Assembly: GCA_032622095.1 (NCBI GenBank)
Contig: CP136066.1
Coordinates: 62,776,609 to 62,840,608, forward strand
Direction of reading: 5' to 3'
DNA: 64,000 nucleotides
Source: Siphonodentalium dalli
Lineage: Eukaryota > Mollusca > Scaphopoda > Gadilida > Siphonodentaliidae
The position numbers were made by a program, and so were the translations under genes. Shown piece by piece: positions 1-10,739 of this stretch (its first letter is position 1; each line of letters starts with the position of its first letter). The notes below the pieces were generated by a model that saw only the letters and a list, made by a program, of their open reading frames with translations, did no database searches and was not told the origin of the DNA.

Positions 1-958
1 CACATGACCACAATTTAGAAGAATTTTTTTCTTTCGCCCTTTTATTTGAACTTATTTGTTGTCAATTTGGGTAATATTAGACCCTCAATTGTAAAAATAC
101 AGGTTTTTGTATTTCAACAGAAATTCAGGAAATGACGCAACGTGAGACATACTTTCATCAATATAATTCAGGAACAAGTCAATTTTACTTTTAATCCCCT
201 GCTACATATTATGTTACACATGTCATAATCATAGTATGTTTTCACAAATGTATGTTACACATGTCACAATCATAGTATGTTAGCACAAATGTATGTGTAG
301 TTATATTCACTTGGTGACTTTCGTCATCCCTTTTTTACTTTGTTTCCCTCTTGCGGAATAGTAGTTATGGGAATGACTCCTTCACTTTTAATTCCGTTTG
401 TATTGCTCTGATAATTAGGTCATTTCTCTGTTGAAATATGTTTTGTGCGTGCTTATTGTTGCTTTGTTTCCTTGTTATTGTTTGTGGCATTTTGAATCAT
501 AATTATTGTTCCAATAGAGTTTGTAGTAATTGTTATGGGCCTGTTCTTATTCACATCTTTTTGCCAATTTTATCAAATGTTACAATATCTAGATTCATGC
601 TGTGACATTTACTTTATAATTTCTTGTATTTCTGCCAATCTTGTTCTCTAGCATCAGTTACATCATTATTTTGGGTTCGGGAATATTTATGATCACATTA
701 TTTCGTTCTTTAACATGTTTTCTATATGTTTACATGTATTCGATGATCTTCCAAGTAAGTTTTTATATTATAAGTGTGTAGTTTTATCTTTGAGGTTTGA
801 TCTTGTTTTCTCTGTTGCAGCATTTTGTTCTGGTAGTAAGGACTGTAAGGTATGTTTGTTTTGACTTTTAGTACCCTGCTACATATTAGATAACACGTGT
901 CATAATCATAGAATGTTTACAGAAAGTAAAGGTTTTCCTGTCTGCAATGTTTTTATGA
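1..958. other. AT-rich stretch without a recognised gene
   Basis: I see no convincing coding sequence. A unit of roughly 45 bases containing 'acacatgtcataatcatag' occurs twice in near-tandem at about 197-292 and again, diverged, at about 866-915. This suggests remnants of an unidentified repeat. Confidence 0.5.
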
Positions 959-1112
959 AATGATCGTCTCCACGAACATTAAAGGAGCTCCATCCCAGAT
1001 ATATAGTTCTGATTTCTCCGGTGAAATGGTATGGAATTCAAGAGTTAGGCCACCAAAAAAATCACTATTTCCCCAAATGTCTCATTGGTGACCTGCGGCA
1101 AAATTCCATGAT
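958..1112 (-). pseudogene. SGNH-hydrolase-like C-terminal remnant (copy 1)
   Basis: On the minus strand the DNA reads as a decayed version of the C-terminal SGNH block that is better preserved at 2082-2400: a Leu-Tyr-Ile-Trp-Asp-Gly stretch where the other copy continues into Val-His-Leu-Asn-Asp-Arg-Gly. The reading frame is broken and too short to be functional. It abuts the hAT transposase pseudogene at 1065-1780, so the SGNH and hAT pieces are probably superimposed insertions. SGNH-family hydrolase ORFs are known passengers of some retrotransposons. Linking this piece to one is inference. Confidence 0.35.
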
Positions 1113-1780
1113 GACAGTTGCCTCTTGAAACGGATGGAGGCAGGCGACGTAACTCTTGGCAACGTTCGACTCAACGAGTGAGGTTATTATATTTTCAATC
1201 GACCCTAATACAGCGTTCAGTTGAGAGTTTTGTCGAACCATACGCTGCAGCATGTAATGCGTGCTGTTCCACGTCGCCTCCCGATCGTGCTTCAACTTAT
1301 GGGTGGGGTAGATCATAGTGTATTTCAATTTCTGTGAGCATTGTTGATTTTGCACTGTGTCGGAAATGTTTCCCAATGTTTCTGCATGCTATAATTACAT
1401 GGTTTGCCCCAGTGTATGAAGAATAGAGCCATTAAAAACCAGATGCAATGTTTGTGCAAAGCAATTTAGTGATTTGGAATTGCTTGGTAAAATAATTTGC
1501 AAGCCGCTTAAACAATGGCGCAATTGTCGGAAACTACATATATTTTCATCTTAACCGTTCTTCGGCTCAAATTTATCAGTTATAAAATGTGCCGCGATTG
1601 CGATGTCCAGTGATCAGATGTGACCCCTAGCGCGGTAGCCTGTGCCACACTTTGTGCAATATGTTTCGTTTATATCATACAGTTCAGGCAACAGTTCATA
1701 ACGTAGATTTCTTGCATGTTAGGCGGTAAGCAAGTTGCAAATTATTCACGGAGGTCCCTTACCCGATATCATCAACAACA
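1065..1780 (-). pseudogene. hAT-superfamily (ZBED-type) transposase pseudogene
   Basis: hAT transposases cut and paste DNA elements using an RNase H-like core. Read on the minus strand, several family blocks appear in the expected order but in different frames. There is an ELLPELYD stretch near 1690, then a region resembling the TTDxWTS...AHFI block near 1580-1630. The CFAQTLHLV motif, matching the CxAHxLxL block, lies near 1450. Last comes WNSTHYMLQRM, matching the TRWNSTYYMLxRL block, near 1260, inside a 103-codon open stretch (1376-1065). Several stops and frameshifts separate the blocks, and the C-terminal dimerisation region is missing. The element is dead. Superfamily assignment is fairly secure; subfamily is not. 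Confidence 0.72.
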
Positions 1781-1822
1781 GACAGTGGTCGCATATCAAA
1801 TGTTACAAACTCGGTCAGTGTC

Positions 1823-2060
1823 CTATCTAGTTTTCTTCGTATGATATTTCAAATAACACAGCTGTTCCACGACAAATTCGTTCAATCTACGTTGTTTCTC
1901 CTTGACATCAGACTTAGCATTGGGTTTTTTTTGATTTTTTGTCTTTCTGTGAACTATAAAGTAAAAATGCTGGTATATTAAATTGTTAAAACGTTGTATA
2001 CATGTAAAGCGTATACAGGGGCCTCGCTGGCGGTCTCTCACTTTGGGGATGCCCGCCTTG
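1823..2060 (-). pseudogene. Unrecognised repeat-borne ORF fragment (copy A)
   Basis: A 72-codon minus-strand stretch is rich in Lys and Arg (KEKQRRLNEFVVEQL). It has a clear diverged second copy at about 4202-4560 (KEKQRILMEFVVEKL in another frame). Conservation of coding-like peptides in both copies suggests a once-translated part of the duplicated segment. I do not recognise the family. It lies just downstream, on the minus strand, of the SGNH-like remnant. Confidence 0.35.
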
Positions 2061-2081
2061 AAAAAAATCCCGCTGCAACCG

Positions 2082-2480
2082 CTAAATCCCTCTTGAACTA
2101 GACCAAACGCCTTTTATCAAAAATACCATTTGTTGTTTTGCGCCTGTTTGTGTTGGAATTTTACAAATCGTACCGCAAACTTCATCTCGATTTTCTACAG
2201 ATGCAAGAATGTTTTTTGTGAAATGATCGTTTCCACGATCATTTAAATGAACTCCATTCCAGATATATAGTTCTGGTTTCTCAAGTAATATGGCATGGAA
2301 TCCAAGATATATGCCACCAAAAAGCGCTATTTCGCCCGACTGTCGTTGGTGACTTGGCGGCAAAACTCTCCATCAACACATTGACAGAAGAACGCGGGAA
2401 AAGCCTGCACCACACCATAATTGAATTTGGGTGCATTAGAACCTTCGTGCCAGTGTTCAATTTATTTAATAGTTCTTCAG
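2082..2480 (-). pseudogene. SGNH-hydrolase-like remnant (copy A)
   Basis: SGNH hydrolases are esterase-like enzymes with Ser, Gly, Asn and Asp/His blocks. The minus-strand ORF from 2363 to 2082 ends the fold with ELYIWNGVHLNDRGNDHF, matching the family's late DGVHLNxxG block (Asp replaced by Asn). In other frames upstream lie an HPNSI stretch and a CRLFPR stretch that resemble the family's YPxxxIVW..LPR region. The N-terminal GDS block is not visible. A 5' part in another frame and the missing nucleophile make it a pseudogene. Similar pieces at 958-1112, 4560-4973 and 29067-29512 show the domain is repeatedly associated with repeats here. Confidence 0.5.
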
Positions 2481-2678
2481 TTTGTTTTATGAAATATCAT
2501 TACTTCTCAGGTAAATAATGATCATCTTTGGATTACAGTCAGACTTATTATGCATGTTTGTCAAAATAAATTTGTGTTTACGAGTTCGTTCCAATTAATA
2601 CTGCGTGTTGCTTTTCATTAGACTTCAGCATCTTTTAGTACCAGGTTCCTTCCTACGGTTTACAGTTTTTTTTGCCCA

Positions 2679-3030
2679 ATGCACTGCATTACAATTTCCT
2701 CTAAAGGGGATTTAAATACAAGCAGTGTTACATCTATAAAACAAGGCCAACAGAGAGAAGTCTTCAGTTTAAAACAACGTGTTTTCAATATTCAGTTAAC
2801 ATCTGTATCATTGGATCTTTTTGACAAAAATAATACAATAGTTCCTATCCTAAACTATGGATGTGCAGTGTGTGGAGGTTATGTAAGTAACTTACTAATC
2901 ACTTTGACAAAGACCCATTTAAAAAAATGGCCTTTAATTTTTATAAAGAATTGTCAGGAGTTTATTCGAAGGTTAGCAATTTGGCGTCTCAGAAAATGGG
3001 ACAATTTCGATTGGGCTTTAAAATAAGCAA
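2679..3030 (+). pseudogene. LINE reverse-transcriptase C-terminal remnant (copy A)
   Basis: The plus-strand reading contains LFDKNNTIVPILNYGCAVCG, which corresponds to the LFDxxVxPILLYGxEVWG block after the RT domain of APE-type non-LTR retrotransposons. A second frame continues with FYKELSGVYSKVSNLASQ and MGQFRLGF, matching the 'F.K.LLGV...ASN.A...LGR.PL' block. The minus-strand LINE at 50.4-53.8 kb has the same two blocks (VKPVILYGSEIWG and NLATMWDTGRYPL), so they belong to related families. It is truncated at both ends and frameshifted. Confidence 0.65.
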
Positions 3031-3912
3031 GTCATAAGTGTAGGCAGACACTTTTCAGTTTAAAGATAAGCACTCACTCTCTGCACATCGAAACTGGCTG
3101 ACGTACTCGCACGAAAAAAAACTGACATTTATGACAAAATGTTATATTTGCAACAGCTCTGCAGATTAGACCCACCAATTGTATTGTAGTAAGTATAATT
3201 CATTAAGAGAAATTATGTGTGATGTATATAGGCGCAGTTGTAACTAAGTTCCTAGATACGATAATAAATGACAAATGTTAAATATGAATCTTAAAGTGGT
3301 AATATACACACATGCAAGTATTTAAAGATTATACTTGTCTCAGTTCGCGCTATTAGTCCTCCATAATCATATGTGTCCAGGTGCTGCTGACAAAATTCGT
3401 GCACCAACTTGCACCATGCCATTTGACCCATTAATCCAGCAGATTCAAGACAAATTGTGACTATGACCACACCCTTTTGTTATGGCTCACATCAACTTCA
3501 TTAGATTTATCATTTTGAGGTAAATATTTTTCGCCATTTCTGTTCAATAAATATTGCACTGAAATCTAGTGCAGAGATATTCAATAATTAATGCGTATTC
3601 TCTACAACGGCCGTTTGTTATTTAATTATTGAAATTGATTTAGACACTTTATATGTAACGAATATTATATCTTCTTTCATAACTTTGATACGATCATACA
3701 ATAATCATAGTTGGTGCACACCATATTATAAAAATCCTTATCCGGTCTAACAGTTTATACAACGTTTCACCCGTCTATGCTCATTCTTCACTGTCACTCG
3801 TCTGTTTCTCATTGCCATAATGTAATCATTCTCTTCGTAGTTGTGAATATGCAGTAATAAACAAATTCATAATTCAATTGCATTCTAGCTGTCGTCTCAG
3901 TTATGAAGGATG

Positions 3913-4325
3913 TTCAACATAAATGCTACAATGGTATTGTGTCATATCAAGCATCTGTATGGACGATAGTTCAACATATATACACAATGGGCTTGTGTGG
4001 TCTCAAGTCATCTATATGGACAATCGTTCAACATATATACACAATGGGCTTGTGTGGTCTCAAGTCATCTATATGGACGATAGTTCAACATATATACACA
4101 ATGGGCTTGTGTGGTCTCAAGTCATATATATGGACGATAGTTCAACATATATACACAATGGGCTTGTGTGGTCTCAAGTCCGGATCTCCATGGAGGAATG
4201 TTCAACATATAAACACTATGCAATTGCATTGTGTCGTCTCGAGTTTGGATCTGCATGGGGCCATGTTCAACGTATATACACTATCATGGCATTGTGCCGT
4301 CTCAATCATCTTGAAGACGGATTGT
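3913..4325. repeat. 57-bp tandem repeat array, about 7 units
   Basis: Units begin with 'ttcaacatatatacacaatg' at about 3913, 3970, 4027, 4084, 4141, 4201 and 4266. The spacing is exactly 57 bases for the first five; the last units diverge. Because 57 is 19 codons, two overlapping frames stay open through the array (152 and 186 codons) and give 19-residue peptide repeats. I regard these ORFs as a by-product of the period. Confidence 0.85.
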
Positions 4326-4560
4326 TCCACATTATGCCTATCTGCAGTTTTCTTTCTATGACCATTCAAATCCCACAGCTTTTCTACGACAAATTCCATC
4401 AATATACGTTGTTTCTCCTTGAGCCCATTGGCATCAGACTTAGCATTGGAATTGGATGTTTTTCGTCTTTCTGCGAAGTATAAAGTGAAAATATCGGTAA
4501 ACTAAATTGTTGTTAAATGGATGTAAACCGTATGCAGGGATCTGGCTGGCGGGTCTCACA
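4202..4560 (-). pseudogene. Unrecognised repeat-borne ORF fragment (copy B)
   Basis: Diverged counterpart of 1823-2060. Minus-strand readings include MEFVVEKLWDL and a Lys/Arg-rich lead. The phase shifts between 4440 and 4402, so no single frame survives. The end overlaps the edge of the 57-bp array, which occupies the place where copy A continues toward the hAT pseudogene. Confidence 0.3.
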
Positions 4561-4973
4561 ATTGCACCCCCTCCAATCCCTCTTGAACTAGACCAAACAA
4601 AAAAATACCATTTGTAAATTTGCGCCCGTTTGTGTTGGAATTTAACAAATCGTACCGCAAACTGACATCTCGTTTTTCCACAGATGCAAGAATGTTTTTG
4701 TGAAATGATCTCCATCCCAGAGATATAGTTATGGTTTCTCATGTGAAATGGTATGGAATTCAAGAGTTAGACATCCAAGAAGTTTACTATTTTCCCGACT
4801 CGTGTGTGACTTGGCGGCAAATCTCTCCACCCAACACATCGACAGAAGAACGCCACCACAGCTGTCACGGGAAAAGCCTGCACCAAACACAATTGAATTT
4901 GGGTACATTGGCATTAGAACATTCGTGTCAGTCTTCAGTTTTCTTAAAAGTTCTTGTTTTTTTTTCTCCATAA
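4560..4973 (-). pseudogene. SGNH-hydrolase-like remnant (copy B)
   Basis: An 80-codon minus-strand stretch (4971-4729) includes YPNSIVFGAGFSR and VERFAAKS, comparable with the middle of the SGNH-like remnant at 2082-2480. The following LTLEFHTISHEKP leads toward the late block, but the GVHLN part is lost to a deletion near 4710. Both this copy and copy A lack a visible GDS nucleophile block. It is non-functional. Confidence 0.45.
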
Positions 4974-5207
4974 AATATTACTGCTGAGGTAAATAATGAT
5001 CATCTTGGGATTACCGTCATACTTATTATGCATGTTTGTTAAAACATTAGTGTTTACGAGTTCGTTCGAACGCATACTGCGTGTTCCTTTCAATTAGACT
5101 TCCTCTTTTAGTCCCAGATTCCTTCCTACGGTTTGCACAGCTGTTTTTTCCCGGTCCAATGCACCGTCTCTTTTCATCAATATACAAAATAGATTGTGTA
5201 TCTGCTT

Positions 5208-6384
5208 CAGGGTTGGGGTGATTACATACCAATGTAATCGATTACGATTACAATTACTTTTGATTTACATGATTACGATTACTGATTACATTTTTTTCCA
5301 ATGTAATCGATTACGATTACTTTAGTAAATGTAATCGATTACATTTTGATTACATCTGATTACAATTGTTGGTTTCCAACCATTTTGATAGCATAGGAAT
5401 AAATAATGAAATAATTATAATTAACATGTCTAATATGATTGAATAAAGACATCACTGCATAACATGGAAACAAGAAACGACTGAAACAATAGAAAGATGC
5501 AAGCAAAAAAACATAAACACTTTTTTTTACATTTACATGTATTGGAAAGGTTTCATCATGAAGTTATGCACCAACTTATTGTGAATACATTATGTTTTAT
5601 TTGTATTTATTTATGTAAATAATTTTTAATATATTTTTAATTTTCTTACATGCATTCAAACGAACGCATATTTATGAAAATATCACCTGAAACAATTATA
5701 AAATATTTGCATGTTCTGTTAGATTCAATACCCAACACAATGAAGATAACATTAAGATTTATTTGATGATCATCCGTTGTTAATCCTGATGAGGATTAAA
5801 TTAGGCTTTACCCCATGGGTGCAGTAAATGACAAACCAGCTAATTAGGTCTACCGATGTACTTCACACCTTCTTTGTTCAGTTAATTAGCCCTATTGTAC
5901 CAGTGTGACTTTACAGCCATTGTCTGCAGCAATCCCAATTCAATTTAATATTAATTGAAGTTGGCTACCCTATTTATTCATATTAGAACATTTCATTTGT
6001 CTGTATCACAAGTTTATTGCTATTCATGCTGTATTCAACAATTGTGTGTTATCTGTGTCCACTGCCATAATGTACATACACACTATACCACTAACATAAC
6101 ACATGACAAAATTGTACTAACTTTCTAATATGTTGTATGTATCTTTGCACACTCCATAGTACCACAGTATGAGACTATGAGTATCCAATAGCCATCCATA
6201 TGGATATTTTAGTAAAAGTAATCAAAATGTAATCATGATTACAGGTACATTTGAAAGTAATCGATTACGATTACGATTACTTGTAATCAAGAAATGTCAT
6301 GATTACTGATTACAGACGATTACTCCAAATTTTTGTTATCGATTACTTTGAATACAATTACTGATTACGATTACCCCAACCCTG
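5208..6384. mobile_element. Non-autonomous hAT-type element with 8-bp target duplication
   Basis: The element starts 'cagggttggggtgatta' and ends in the inverted form '...gattaccccaaccctg', giving CAGGG...CCCTG termini typical of hAT transposons. The flanks are an exact 8-bp duplication, ATCTGCTT, at 5200-5207 and 6385-6392, the size expected for hAT. Both ends are built of degenerate 'gattac/gtaatc' repeats (5218-5370 and about 6218-6376) that extend the inverted homology. No transposase ORF lies inside the 1,177 bp, so it must have been mobilised in trans. It sits inside segmental copy B and is absent from copy A, which serves as an empty-site reference. Confidence 0.88.
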
Positions 6385-6414
6385 ATCTGCTTATAATTAT
6401 TTGGGTAATTTTCT

Positions 6415-7220
6415 CAAAGGGGATTTTTAAAAAGCAGTGTTAAACCTTAAACATAGGCCCAACAAATAACTCCAGTTTAAAACGTGTTTTCAATAATGAG
6501 TTACCATTATCTGTATGTATCATTGTTTTGTTTTTTTGGACAAAACAATAGCCCCTATCCTAACATGAATGTGCGGTTTGGGTAGGTTATCTACGTAACT
6601 TAGTAATCAATTTGACAAAGACCCAAACTGGCCTTATGTTTCTATAAACAAATACTAGGAGTTAATTCGAAGGCTAGCTATCTGGCGACTCGTGAACTGG
6701 GAAGATATCGACTGGGCTTTAACCCAGCAAGTTATACGTAATTTTCTTTGTATTACCTAACTTAACGACAGCTCGTTGCTACATGATGCTTATTTGTGCA
6801 ATCTGAATACTTATTCCAAGGGTCGAGTACCATGGCTCAACTTCATTAAAGACATATTATGTACTTGTTCGGGTGTGTGTAACTGATAAGTTAGTACTCA
6901 GGTCATATGCCAATTGAAGGAATGTAGCATTCTACTAACATTGCCGAAAAGCTCAAGCAAATCGACCGTACCACTCCAAAGAAAACATTTTCTGAACTAT
7001 GCTCAATTGTAAATATTTACTACTCGATTCGGGACGCATCTATCGGCGGTAAACGAACGAAAATGATTTCGCCATCGAAAGTCACTGCATTTAATTAATA
7101 TATAAGAATAACGGTGTGTGTTGTCAATTCAGATATAATATTTGTAAAACAACTATTTTGAACCAGATAATTCTCCATTTCACTTTGATAACCCTACCGG
7201 AATGTTTCACATCACTTTAA
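6415..7220 (+). pseudogene. LINE C-terminal remnant (copy B, longer)
   Basis: Plus-strand frames give INKYLGVNSKASYLATRELG, then a YSKGRVPWLNFIKDIL stretch, the expected order at the end of an APE-type LINE ORF2. The part before 6735 matches 2690-3030. The part from about 6845 onward matches 57062-57430, a second detached piece of the same family. Stops and frameshifts are frequent. Confidence 0.6.
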
Positions 7221-8061
7221 AGCAATTCTAAACAGTCTGGGATAACAAATACGTAAAATATCGAAAAACAATTGAAAAGGTATAAGGAATAATCTAATCT
7301 AGTCCAAATATATAAAACAATGGAAACAACAAACACTTCTGAAAATAAACTTAGGACTTATATATAATAACTACTCATGATAAATTTGGTTATGATAACT
7401 ACCTTTCACATCAACCCTATAAGTATAGGCAGACACTTTGTAGTTTAAAGATAAGCGCTCACTCTCTGCATAACTGGCTGACATACTTGCCCGGTAAAAA
7501 AAACTGACATTCATGACAGAAAACGTAATATTTGTAACAGCATTGCAGATGAGACCCACCTCATATTGTATTGTAATAATTATAGTTCATCACGAGCAGT
7601 TATGTTTGATTTGATGCTCTAAATAGTTTGAATGATAGAGTCAACCAGTTTACCAGCAATCGAGACACTTAAGATAATTCTAAGTTGTAATGAGAATGAT
7701 ATATGCACAATTGTAACTAAGTTCTTTGATACAATATTAAATGATAAATATTAAATGATAGATGTCAAATATGAATTCTAAAGTCATAATATACACATGC
7801 ATGTATTTACAGATTGTGCTGTTCTCAGTTGTGGTTTTTGATTATTCCTACGTGATTGTCCAGGTGCTGCTGACATAATTCATGCACCATCTTGCATCGT
7901 TCTATTTGACCCATCAATACCATTACGCCTGAAGATTCAAGACAAATTGTCACTCTTACCACACCCTCATATGTTTTGGCTCTTCAACTTCATTAGCTTC
8001 ATTTTGAGGTAAACAAATTTCTCCATTTCAGTTCAATAAATATTGCACTGAAATTCTAGTT

Positions 8062-9253
8062 GAACACCAACTCCGAGCCATTAGTATCAGCATTTTACCA
8101 TCAATTCACCACAATAAATTTCAAAGTTAATAGAAATGTTACTATTAACAACATCTCCTGAGATCTAGTCTTCGGTCCTGGAAACTGTTTCTGTTAGGTG
8201 TTAAACATATAGTAAAGATGAATTGACATGTTTGTTCATTCGGACATGTCAATAGATGACACCCAATCTCAACAGTGGAGATATATATGCAGACAGATGG
8301 TCGATTGGGTGGTTAATAGTTGAAAAATCCAGATTTCTTTGTCGATGTGTACCTGGAGTTAATATGAGTGTTTGAAAAATCATCGAATTCACATTCAACT
8401 TGAGTGGCTGTGATACGTTAATCTGATATGCAACTGATCCCACATTGAAGGTTGAAATATTCATATACCAAATACAAAGACCTGGTTAACGATTGAAATG
8501 TATTCACGTTATTTTCCTGATTTGTTTGTTAGTCATAGAGACTAACTAGTACATTGTGAGGATATGCCAAACATTTTTTACATCAAATGCATGGACAGAA
8601 AGCCCCTTTCCTAGCCCATAGTATATATTTGAATAACCTTAGTATGTATCTGGTAATTAACGAACTAATTAATTCCTCTCCCATTTCGTCTATGGTAGGC
8701 AATGTCAATACTAATAGTATTAAATTAAAATGACCTCGCAGGAGAAAACTGAGGGGATCTGATTGGTAAAGGCATGTCGATATGCTTGTCGTACCAACAC
8801 TCTCTAATTGTCGATATATGTGCGGCTATCCGCATCACAACGCGCAGTACCCTTCAGTAAATTGGTTCACAGTTAAATTTGTAAAATACAACAGTACAAA
8901 ATTATAACATTTCATCTAACCAGTCGTTCGACTGATAAGTGAAATGTTACAATTGTTATGGGGATAGCATAATTGATTGCACACCCATTGGTTATTTTTT
9001 TTTTTTAGAAAAATAGAACATTTAATAACAAATGTATTCAATGAATCACAAATTATAAATCATAAATGAGTTTTGAAATGTATTGCCGTTGTCACATAGG
9101 TTGCATGCACCTATCCATGAGCACTTCCGCATCCAATTGTCCTTACATGGGCTGTATGAGTTAGGTGTGACCACATCATCACATATCCCTAAGTTGTCTA
9201 CTCCTGCATCTGTTTGATATACATCATATGTACATTCAAACACATCGTGTATA
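8062..9253. other. No recognised gene
   Basis: AT-rich sequence with only short open frames on either strand (65-71 codons, no recognisable motifs). I find no terminal repeats that would define an element. Confidence 0.45.
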
Positions 9254-10486
9254 TGTTACAGTAAATCAGTGAAATTAGTAATTACGCGAAATCCCTGAAT
9301 CGTTTAGTAAATTCATGAAATCCCTGATCTGAGTAGGGATTTCATGAAATTACTAGAAAATTCAGGGATTTCGCGTAATTACTGATTTTAGGCACCAGGG
9401 ATTTCATGAAATTACTGAAGGACAACCAAGTTAAAGTTAAATTCTTTTATTGCAAACAAGTTATGGAATACATAGAAATTATAGTCATATTACAAACATT
9501 TATACAATAAGATGTTTAAATCATCATCAATGATGGCAACGAGGTGCTGGACAGGCCAATCCGAGCTTCACAGCCGAATACAGCTGAATTAGGCGAACAT
9601 TAAATGCCAGAATGATGAGCTGAATTCTTCTGGAACTGAATAAACTAAATAAAATATTTTTTTTTGTAATTTTATCATTCTGTCGCGGCCGCCATGACCA
9701 GTAGCGAGGTGAGCTCGTTGAATGACATCAAACGTTTCTTCCATTGTGACGAAATATAGAATAGGTTCCTCGGGGTTGCTACGTCGTTTGATCAGTTTCT
9801 CGACATCACCGCACTGCATGATTTCATATCTGTAATGACAAACATACGGGTCATTAATTTAAAGAAAATGTGATACTGGCATGCAAATTTTGATATATAA
9901 TATTATAAATTAGACAATAACTATTATTCGAATTATTAACTTTTATATTAAAAACAAAACATAATTATGTTGTTAGTAATCTGCAATTACATGTAGCTAT
10001 CAATGTGCAATAAGGACTACTATGCAGTTAAAAAATTAACTATAAAATTTACTTACTTGCTCAGCAAATAGTAAGCGTTCCGATCCTTGGTTTTAGAATT
10101 TTCACTAGCTAATTTCAGTTGAGTAATAACTTTAGAATATTCCGATTTCTGAAAGAGATTTTTACTGCACAGCTCATATTGCATAAACAATTCATTTTTA
10201 GAAGCTAATTAGTCATTGAGACAACTTGTCTGGACTTATGTTGTGTAAAGTAGCAAATGTGACTCTTAAAATCCATTACACTTATTTACTGAAATCTGAC
10301 CAGTAAGAATATGTAAAATCAATTAACAAATTTCAGTGATTACGCGTAATCCCTAGCCACGTTTAGTGATTTCATGAAATCCCTGACACATTCAGTAATT
10401 ACTTGTAACCACGGACCATGTTTAGTGGTTTCATGTAATCCCTAGGGATTTCGCGTAATTACTAATTTCACTGATTTACTGTAACA
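9254..10486 (-). mobile_element. Ginger-like DNA transposon, decayed, with perfect 43-bp TIRs
   Basis: The left end (9254-9296) begins TGTTACAGTAAATCAGTGAA and is repeated exactly in inverted form at the right end (10444-10486), 43 of 43 bases. The termini are therefore 5'-TGTTA...TAACA-3', retrovirus-like ends as described for Ginger-type elements. Both sides carry TATA (9250-9253 and 10487-10490), a candidate 4-bp target duplication, which is the known Ginger1 size. Sub-terminal regions hold several direct and inverted copies of an 'agggatttcatgaaattact'-like unit. Inside, on the minus strand, are two exons of an integrase-like gene. TATA could occur by chance in AT-rich DNA; the TIRs are unambiguous. 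Confidence 0.8.
9589..10148 (-). pseudogene. Two-exon integrase-like (KRBA2/Ginger-type) gene fragment with H2C2-type region
   Basis: Exon 1 is 10148-10057 and exon 2 is 9829-9589. On the minus strand an acceptor TTTCAG precedes exon 1, a donor GTAAGT follows it, and an acceptor ATTACAG precedes exon 2. Joining them restores a continuous frame, ...YYLLSK then YEIMQCGDVEKLIKRR, followed by VTMEETFDVIQRAHLATGHG and GRDRMIKLQ. The HxxTGHGGRDRM block is the start of the zinc-binding region that precedes the DDE core in integrase-like Ginger and KRBA2-like proteins. The frame ends soon after, before the Cys pair and the entire catalytic core. It lies wholly inside the 43-bp TIR element, so it is most likely that element's own truncated transposase; a captured host exon pair is less likely. 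Confidence 0.68.
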
Positions 10487-10739
10487 TATATACATTTCGC
10501 ACGTTAAAGACTTTTATTTCCCACATAGTTTGAAAACTACAGTCCACCTTTTTCAATCGAGTTAGTGCTAAATGTTAGGGTAATGGTATAACACAAGTCT
10601 GATGCATCAACGTAATTTCGAGGAAAGAGGAATGGACGGCAGAGCACAACTGAATTGAGATTACAATACTTTAGACTTGTTCTCGAATCTGCATGTCCAT
10701 ACTAGTATTAGTAATACATAAATGTCCGAAAATCTCTAC

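Larger units (their letters stand above)
1830..3580. repeat. Segmental repeat copy A
   Basis: This segment aligns by eye with 4350-8062 (copy B) over most of its length: the Lys-rich ORF piece, the SGNH remnant, the stretch containing 'tgtttacgagttcgtt', the LINE C-terminal piece, and the block from the GGCAGACAC sequence at about 3045 to the sequence ending near 'caataaatattgcactgaaa' at about 3565. Copy A lacks the 5208-6384 insertion and most of the 6735-7425 DNA present in copy B. Confidence 0.7.
4350..8062. repeat. Segmental repeat copy B (interrupted by a hAT element)
   Basis: This is homologous to 1830-3580. It contains the same order of pieces but is split by the 5208-6384 element. 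It also has extra LINE-derived DNA between about 6735 and 7425 that copy A lacks. The 3' part (7423-8062) realigns with 3042-3575. The pieces have drifted enough that the duplication is not recent, or the two are independent insertions of one composite repeat. Confidence 0.65.

Noticed and set aside
1118-1318. 66-codon plus-strand ORF
   Set aside because: It overlaps the hAT transposase blocks read on the minus strand and has no motif of its own.
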